A DNA stretch of 64,000 bases from Plasmopara viticola. Lineage: Eukaryota; Oomycota; Peronosporomycetes; Peronosporales; Peronosporaceae. Each line of letters opens with the position of its first letter. The first letter of the stretch is position 1. The notes beneath the pieces were generated by a model. The model was given only the letters and a program-made list of their open reading frames with translations. It made no database searches and had not been told where the DNA came from. Below, one piece after another: positions 58,791 to 64,000 of this stretch. Both the position numbers and the translations under genes were made by a program. The stretch lies in NCBI GenBank assembly GCA_001695595.3, contig MBPM02000019.1, forward strand, positions 1 to 64,000. The letters are read 5' to 3'.

Positions 58791-61583
58791 CTAGAGCTCG
58801 CCATGCGTCATGAAAGCGTCTACAGCGCCACAGTCATCGAGGATACCAAAATCTCCCAATGCATTGCTGCTAGTATGGTACCGAGAACATAGGCACGTTC
58901 CTGTCTCTTCATCTACAAGCAAGCACACGACTTTTAATGCTTTATCATATATTTTATCGTGTAGCATGAAACACTGTACCACATCGACCACGATTGTTAC
59001 AAACAATGTCTTCCTTAGTGCCCTGGGTAGTCTGAACAATCTGAGTAGCCACACTAGTCGTCGAGTGGGTCAATGCCACAGCCGATATACCCAGCAGCGG
59101 TAATTCTCCTGATGGAGAATAAAACGTCACTTCCATCGCTGTTGAGCGAAAAACATTCCATTAGTCATTCATTTCATAAAGGGCTGCTTTGGAACTAGTA
59201 CCATTGCCAGCACTTGAACACGCCTGTGTACCGATCGCAAATGATACACCGACACTTGAGATTCTGTGTCAAAATTATCAAACCATTACTTTCGTTTTCT
59301 GGTAATGCTAAGCTTACACAAACATCAAAATGATGATCAAACGGACGTGAGAAGTTGCTCAAGCGCAGACTCAACAATTGCACTCGATGCTGTGGACGCA
59401 ATTGGTCGTGTCGTTTCTCCTCGAAATGATAGCGTAAAGCTTCCACCGTCAGCAGAACAGGTTACGGTCTGGACTTCATTCACTTGATTCATTGTCCAAG
59501 GATCATCGCCACTCGGACATGGAGCTGTTATAGGTGAAGCAAAGGCGTTAAGATGGCCAGCAGATTGGTTTCACAAGCGATCTACGTACTTTTCAAACAG
59601 CTGTAGCCCAAATAACGCACGTTCTTTCCACGATCAAGCGGAACCTTGTCGCAGTAGCATCCTTGAATCATATCAGCGTCCCATGTTGAAAGGGCGTTCG
59701 GATTGACTCCATACGCGAAACCTGCCGGCGTGAATGCGGACGTGAGCGTGAGCGCTGCCAACTCGCGAAGTGTCCGACAAGTTCCTCGATCGTTACAAAC
59801 AGCTCCGTTACGGGTCGGACATGACACTTGCATACACTTTAAGACGATGTCTTTGATACGAGAAATGGCAAAGAATTTGCTTACTTCGATTGCAAGCGGC
59901 TCCTTCAAAACCGGGTAGACATTGACAAGTGCCGCCACTGTTGCAGAGACCCTAAGAAAACATCCACAGTATGGTTTGTACCGTTATAATGGTACCTGGC
60001 ACACGTACAAGTGACTTTGTACCGCATTTGAGCAGGGCACAACCGACGTGTGAGCGACATTGTTGAGTGCTGCTTCTTCAACCCACGCACGACCGGCAGG
60101 ACATTGTGATTGAGAGCAGTCATAGCCTTCATACCCTTCATCGCACAAACACCGGTAAAAGGGTGCTCCCATGCATCGTCCATGATTAGAGCAGCGCGTT
60201 ACGGATCCCGTAAGCCCTAATCGAGATAATGTGAGTTGTGATTAATGCGTAAGAATGTTGCACTGTACCAGCACACGTAGTTAATCCGCTTCCGCTGTAG
60301 TATCCGCAGTCCAGGACATTTCCTGAACTGCCCAATCCTGTCAATTACACACATCAGTCATACCAAATTGCCATAACTTTGTTTATGTTTAGTTACCGTC
60401 ACTCGGCCCAAAGCCTGCTGCACATGCACAGAGACCAACTAGAGTGTTGCAAGTTCCTCGGCCCGAACATTCAATCCACTGATTAAATTTGGAAGAAAAT
60501 GTTGAGTTTTAATACTAGTTTTTGTCAAGCAAAACATGTACCTCTTTGGTTCCCCGCACTGTCAGTGGTGGAGTCGGTCCATACATGGCTTGCGTACCAT
60601 CTGCAAGATAAAAATTGTTTAAAGAACACTGGATGCAGGGTGCGTTTACCATATGTTGTACCATATTCGACCGTAAGTGAGATGGTTCCACCCGAAAGCA
60701 AAGAAGTTATAATCAAAGCTGGGACGTCGCCATGTTCGTATGTAAAAGTGATTATTGCAGATACACCATCTGAGTCACATAAAGTAGTACCACCATGTAA
60801 AGTCACAATGACTCCACGAATGGTACTCAGATCTTCTAAGGCAGCTTGCAGTGTTGCTGCTGTATCAACGTTTCCGTCAAGTGGACGTGTTGTCTCTCCG
60901 CGAAAGCTTAGAGTAAATGTCCCCGTGCAGCCATCACAGAGACAGGAAAGTGACTGCACTTCATCAACTTGACCCGTTGAAATAGGATCATCACCGTACG
61001 GACACTGCCGTAGCGAGCAATCTGCACCCGTGTAGCCGTGGTCACAAACGCAGCCATAGATCCGATCAGCGTCCCAAGGCGTATCGTATGAAGCGAAATA
61101 GAAGAGATTGTAATCGTTCTGGAGAGCACCCATTGCGCGCATGGACAAACACTTGCCATGACCATTGCAATTCGCACGGCACAACTGTAAACGCTCGCAC
61201 GCAGGGCCGGTGAAGGCGACATCGCATTCGCAATTGCCAGTATTGCGGTTACAAAGGCCTCGATTAGAACACTCTTGAGCAATCGAACGAATAGAATCGG
61301 TTCCTGAAGCAAAGTCGGCCCAAGGCATTCCGTACGGACACGATCGAAATTTGCAGTCGTAGCCTGTGTATCCAGGAAAACACGTGCATCTGAGCATATA
61401 TCGATTTTTAGCAGAAAGAATTCGAAAAGATTGGGATAGCAGTAGTGGTCTTGATTGAACTCACGTGTTGTCGCTTTCGCAGGTTCCGTGGCGATTGCAA
61501 TTGGACGGACACGAGCCTTGGACTTTGGTGAGACACCAGTAGCAAAGCATCAAAAGCAGTGCCCATCGGAAGCGCTCGGTCAT
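58791..61583 (-). CDS. Secreted EGF-like repeat protein (12 exons)
   Basis: Exons on the minus strand: 61583-61465, 61389-60650, 60600-60542, 60478-60397, 60337-60269, 60216-60023, 59951-59885, 59826-59590, 59524-59347, 59263-59202, 59138-58980, 58912-58791. All introns are GT-AG, 49-83 bp; the joined frame gives 695 residues. A signal peptide is clear (RWALLLMLCYWCLTKVQG, cleavage near residue 23). The mature protein is a chain of EGF-like/tenascin-like cysteine modules (pattern C-x-N-x-G-x-C ... C-x-C-x-x-G-x-x-G-x-x-C, e.g. CNRHGTC, CSNRGLC, CSNHGRC, CNNRGRC) and two copies of a non-EGF module with FTLSFRGETTRP. No transmembrane or GPI-like C-terminus; it ends MTHGEL. Probably an extracellular or surface protein. 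Exon borders were read by eye; the three shortest exons are the least certain. Confidence 0.82.
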
Positions 61584-62750
61584 CGTTCACTCACGAGTAC
61601 TAATACCATATTGGTACATGTAACGAGCCTCCGAATGGTCACCGCTTCGAACGTGTGTTACATACGACTCAGCAATGTATCGTCGGGAGCTGAAATATTG
61701 CACAATATTTACAATGTGAAATGTCGTGCAATACGATGCGAGATATTGTGTATGATTCAGAGTAGCATATGTATATTATTGCAATATTGCTAAGGCTTGA
61801 AATGCTGTAGATCCTCTCTGACGACCCACGATCAACCGCGCCCGGCAAATGGGAACAAGCTGGATGATTTATTTTGGTCCACGCTATTTAACATATGAAG
61901 TTCCAGACAATTTTGCTAAAAAAAAGCATGCACCTGGGTATGCCGAGTGATGAACACAAAGCGCCAATAGGCACCAAGAGCTGCCCAGCGAGAAGACCGG
62001 CGGGGGGTCGTGTAGTCCGGACTGGTATTTATCAGCGCGTGCAGTAGAGCAAAGTATTTTTTCAAGAGACTATTGTTTGGCCGAACAGGCACATGCTCGA
62101 TCAAAACGGTCAGCTGGGGGGGGAATTCCAGCAAATTCACTTTGCAGAGCATGTGTAGCGGCAGACTCCGGAACGCATCGGGAGTGGGAGTAAGACCCAA
62201 TCTCAGTTTGTGAGGAGAACGCCTCGAGTAGAGCGTTTGAAATCTTGACTCGGCAGAGAAAGCGCGAAGCAAGCATTAAAGGCTAATTTTGAGTTTCAGC
62301 TGGAGGGACATGGAAGACACTGGTCAAGATGATTTGTTGAAGTATCACTACTTGCCTTCCTAGTGAACGTGAACGTTGGAGCCAGAGATACACACTTGCT
62401 TTCCATATATGCTTGAGACGATCAACATCGCTAAGAGTCGGGCTAAGCCGTATACGAAAATCAGCAGTTTAGCACGTCCTAAATTCCCACTCATGTTTAA
62501 CGGTCAACCGTTGATCTTGTATGAAGTTGGTGCTTAGGGAATTTTCTCTCTCCATGCTCTCTAATAAACATTTACTAATTCGTTGAAGGGTAAAACTTAA
62601 GGACTACGGCTTACGCAGTGGGCCTTATGACGCGCTTTGTAGTTAGTCTTGCTGGTGACTGCACTGGACTTTTTTTCAACTTCAAGCACACCAAGTTTTT
62701 TCTCAACAATACTGACGACTTTGGGTAGCTTTGGGTATGCGTTTAAGCAA
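61584..62750. other. Mostly non-coding; one long ATG-less frame
   Basis: Minus-strand frame 62272-61916 is open for 118 codons but starts with TTG, and overlaps another frame from ATG 62276 (68 codons). Neither shows a family I recognise. Given the LINE relic just upstream on the same strand it may be the decayed 3' end of that element. A promoter for the EGF-like gene should lie at 61584-61800; no clear Inr seen. Confidence 0.35.
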
Positions 62751-63320
62751 GGAAGAAATCGTGACATCTCCCTTTTGATTTTAGACGGCTAATACTAAGC
62801 TTTTGCACCAGTGGTTGAGCTAAGTGTGATTTTGATTAATACCGACTCAATCCATCGCCTGAAAGTGCTATTGACTCCAAAGTGCATTAGGACCAAGTCT
62901 AGTGCTTTCTACACGACACTATTAAAGGCCTTGGCGGTTGAACCCTTTTCGCCAAAAAAAAGGGATATGGTCGGAAAGTTTAGGTGCGCGTGACGACCTG
63001 AAAGAATGTTATATTGGTCTGAATGCAAAAGGCGTATAAGTCTAAAGACTACCCAGCTTGCATCCACAATCAGAAGCGCGATCGCTCGGTAGTTGCTAGG
63101 AATCTTGTGGTCCTCTTTCTTGTTTATCAATTAGAACTGAGCGCGTCCTTGATCCTAGGTCTTCCGACCGAGCTGAAGCTAAGCTGCACTTTTTCCTTCC
63201 GTCATGCGACTTTGAAGAGACGTCAGTCTCGTAGTTCTCCACTAGGAGTTCGACATCCCCGAGCATTATCCTGCGATAGTGCCCAACAAAGAACGTTCGC
63301 TGTAAATCTTTGGTAGTAGT
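62751..63320 (-). mobile_element. LINE (non-LTR) reverse transcriptase relic
   Basis: On the minus strand I read KKEDHKIPSNYRAIALL, then HSDQYNILSGRH, then KAFNSVV, a stop, and later FRRWIESVLIKITLS. This order matches the non-LTR RT blocks (KKGD-NYRPIAL, DQ-GF-GR, DFEKA[YF]D-V, F--WI). Stops and substitutions show it is dead. Ends are not defined. Confidence 0.6.
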
Positions 63321-64000
63321 CTGTAATAGGAATTAAGCAAATTTTAAGCTGCTCTAGTTGGATCCAACGCAACCAAATTTCTTCGACGGCTAGCAGTAAA
63401 TATCAGATCAATACAAAGCAAAAGCCTTGTAAGTTAGTACGAGTTTTTAAGTTGACTTCATATAAATTTGCATCGTGTGAAAACATAAGGCCACCGAAAG
63501 AAGAGCTTTGAGCAACGCTTTAATTGTTTGGGATCCGCGACAAAGTTTTGCTCGGGCGTATAATGGCTTAGCTTCTCAATTTTTTTAGCTTAACTTTTGC
63601 GCCGCAAGCTGTTCAAGGTACTCCGATCGGACAATATGTTAGCTCACAATGTGAAAGTTTTCATGTTTTATCAGGCTTCAGGATGCTAAAGTCAGGTTGG
63701 TCATTTTCATAGCTCGTGTTGTACAAGGAGGTGAGTGTGTGTGTACATATCACATCGCAGTGCGCTATGAGTTACAATAACCGATCGGATACCAGTAATA
63801 CCGTCAATACCCATGGGCACAGGGATCGTGACATCACCACATGATGTCACGATCATTCTAGCATAAACAATCGGTGAATTACGGAGTAATTACTACATAG
63901 GCAAAATGATGGTCCTGCTTTTGGGACTGGACTGGAGACGCGACAGCCAATTCATGTGAGTGACGAGACCGATCACGCTGAAGATCAGACTTTAAGTTCA
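63321..64000. other. No recognisable gene; 13-bp perfect inverted repeat
   Basis: No coding region seen. At 63824-63854 GATCGTGACATCA and its exact reverse complement TGATGTCACGATC flank a 5-base loop. Confidence 0.5.

Noticed and set aside
59952..59995. Short 44-bp intron (donor after VCQ) in the EGF-like gene
   Set aside because: Using the donor at 60022 gives a 71-bp intron and restores the CSNAGLC pattern seen in sister modules.
61916..62272. 118-codon minus-strand frame as a gene
   Set aside because: No ATG start, no family recognised, next to a LINE relic on the same strand.

Overview
The window looks like an oomycete nuclear genome, probably a Phytophthora or downy-mildew relative. 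Evidence: short GT-AG introns (49-91 bp) in otherwise compact genes, a near-consensus oomycete initiator (Inr plus flanking promoter element) upstream of every member of a secreted-protein family, and degenerate Copia, Gypsy and LINE elements. The species cannot be fixed from the sequence alone.

Layout. (1) 1-2690: a decayed Copia retrotransposon entering from the left edge. (2) 2842-7536: a nearly full-length but dead Copia element with two 178-bp LTRs, inserted in a spacer of the following array. (3) 7537-33130: the main feature, a tandem array of eight recognisable copies plus one relic of a cysteine-free, secreted, Pro/Gly/Asn-rich protein family built from 23-residue repeats (69-bp minisatellite). 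Six copies are intact (units 1, 2, 3, 5, 7, 8; 375-542 residues). Unit 6 has one nonsense codon. Unit 4 lies in an inverted block and has a one-base deletion. 'Unit n' is my own label. (4) 33140-51220: a graveyard of three related Gypsy elements (C, A, B), with a 628-bp terminal-inverted-repeat element nested in A. (5) 52185-61583: a gene-dense conserved block with tafazzin-like acyltransferase, PP2A catalytic subunit, a CCDC57-like coiled-coil protein and a 12-exon secreted EGF-like protein. (6) 61584-64000: mostly non-coding, with a LINE reverse-transcriptase relic.

The contrast between the expanding, rearranged secreted-gene array with its transposons and the compact housekeeping block fits the 'two-speed' organisation described for filamentous plant pathogens. 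The housekeeping genes cover mitochondrial cardiolipin remodelling (tafazzin), phosphatase signalling (PP2A) and a probable centrosome/basal-body protein (CCDC57-like). The array proteins carry signal peptides and probably act outside the cell; their function is unknown to me. I read exon joins from splice signals and protein similarity, and all joined frames are consistent in length. No RNA gene was recognised.
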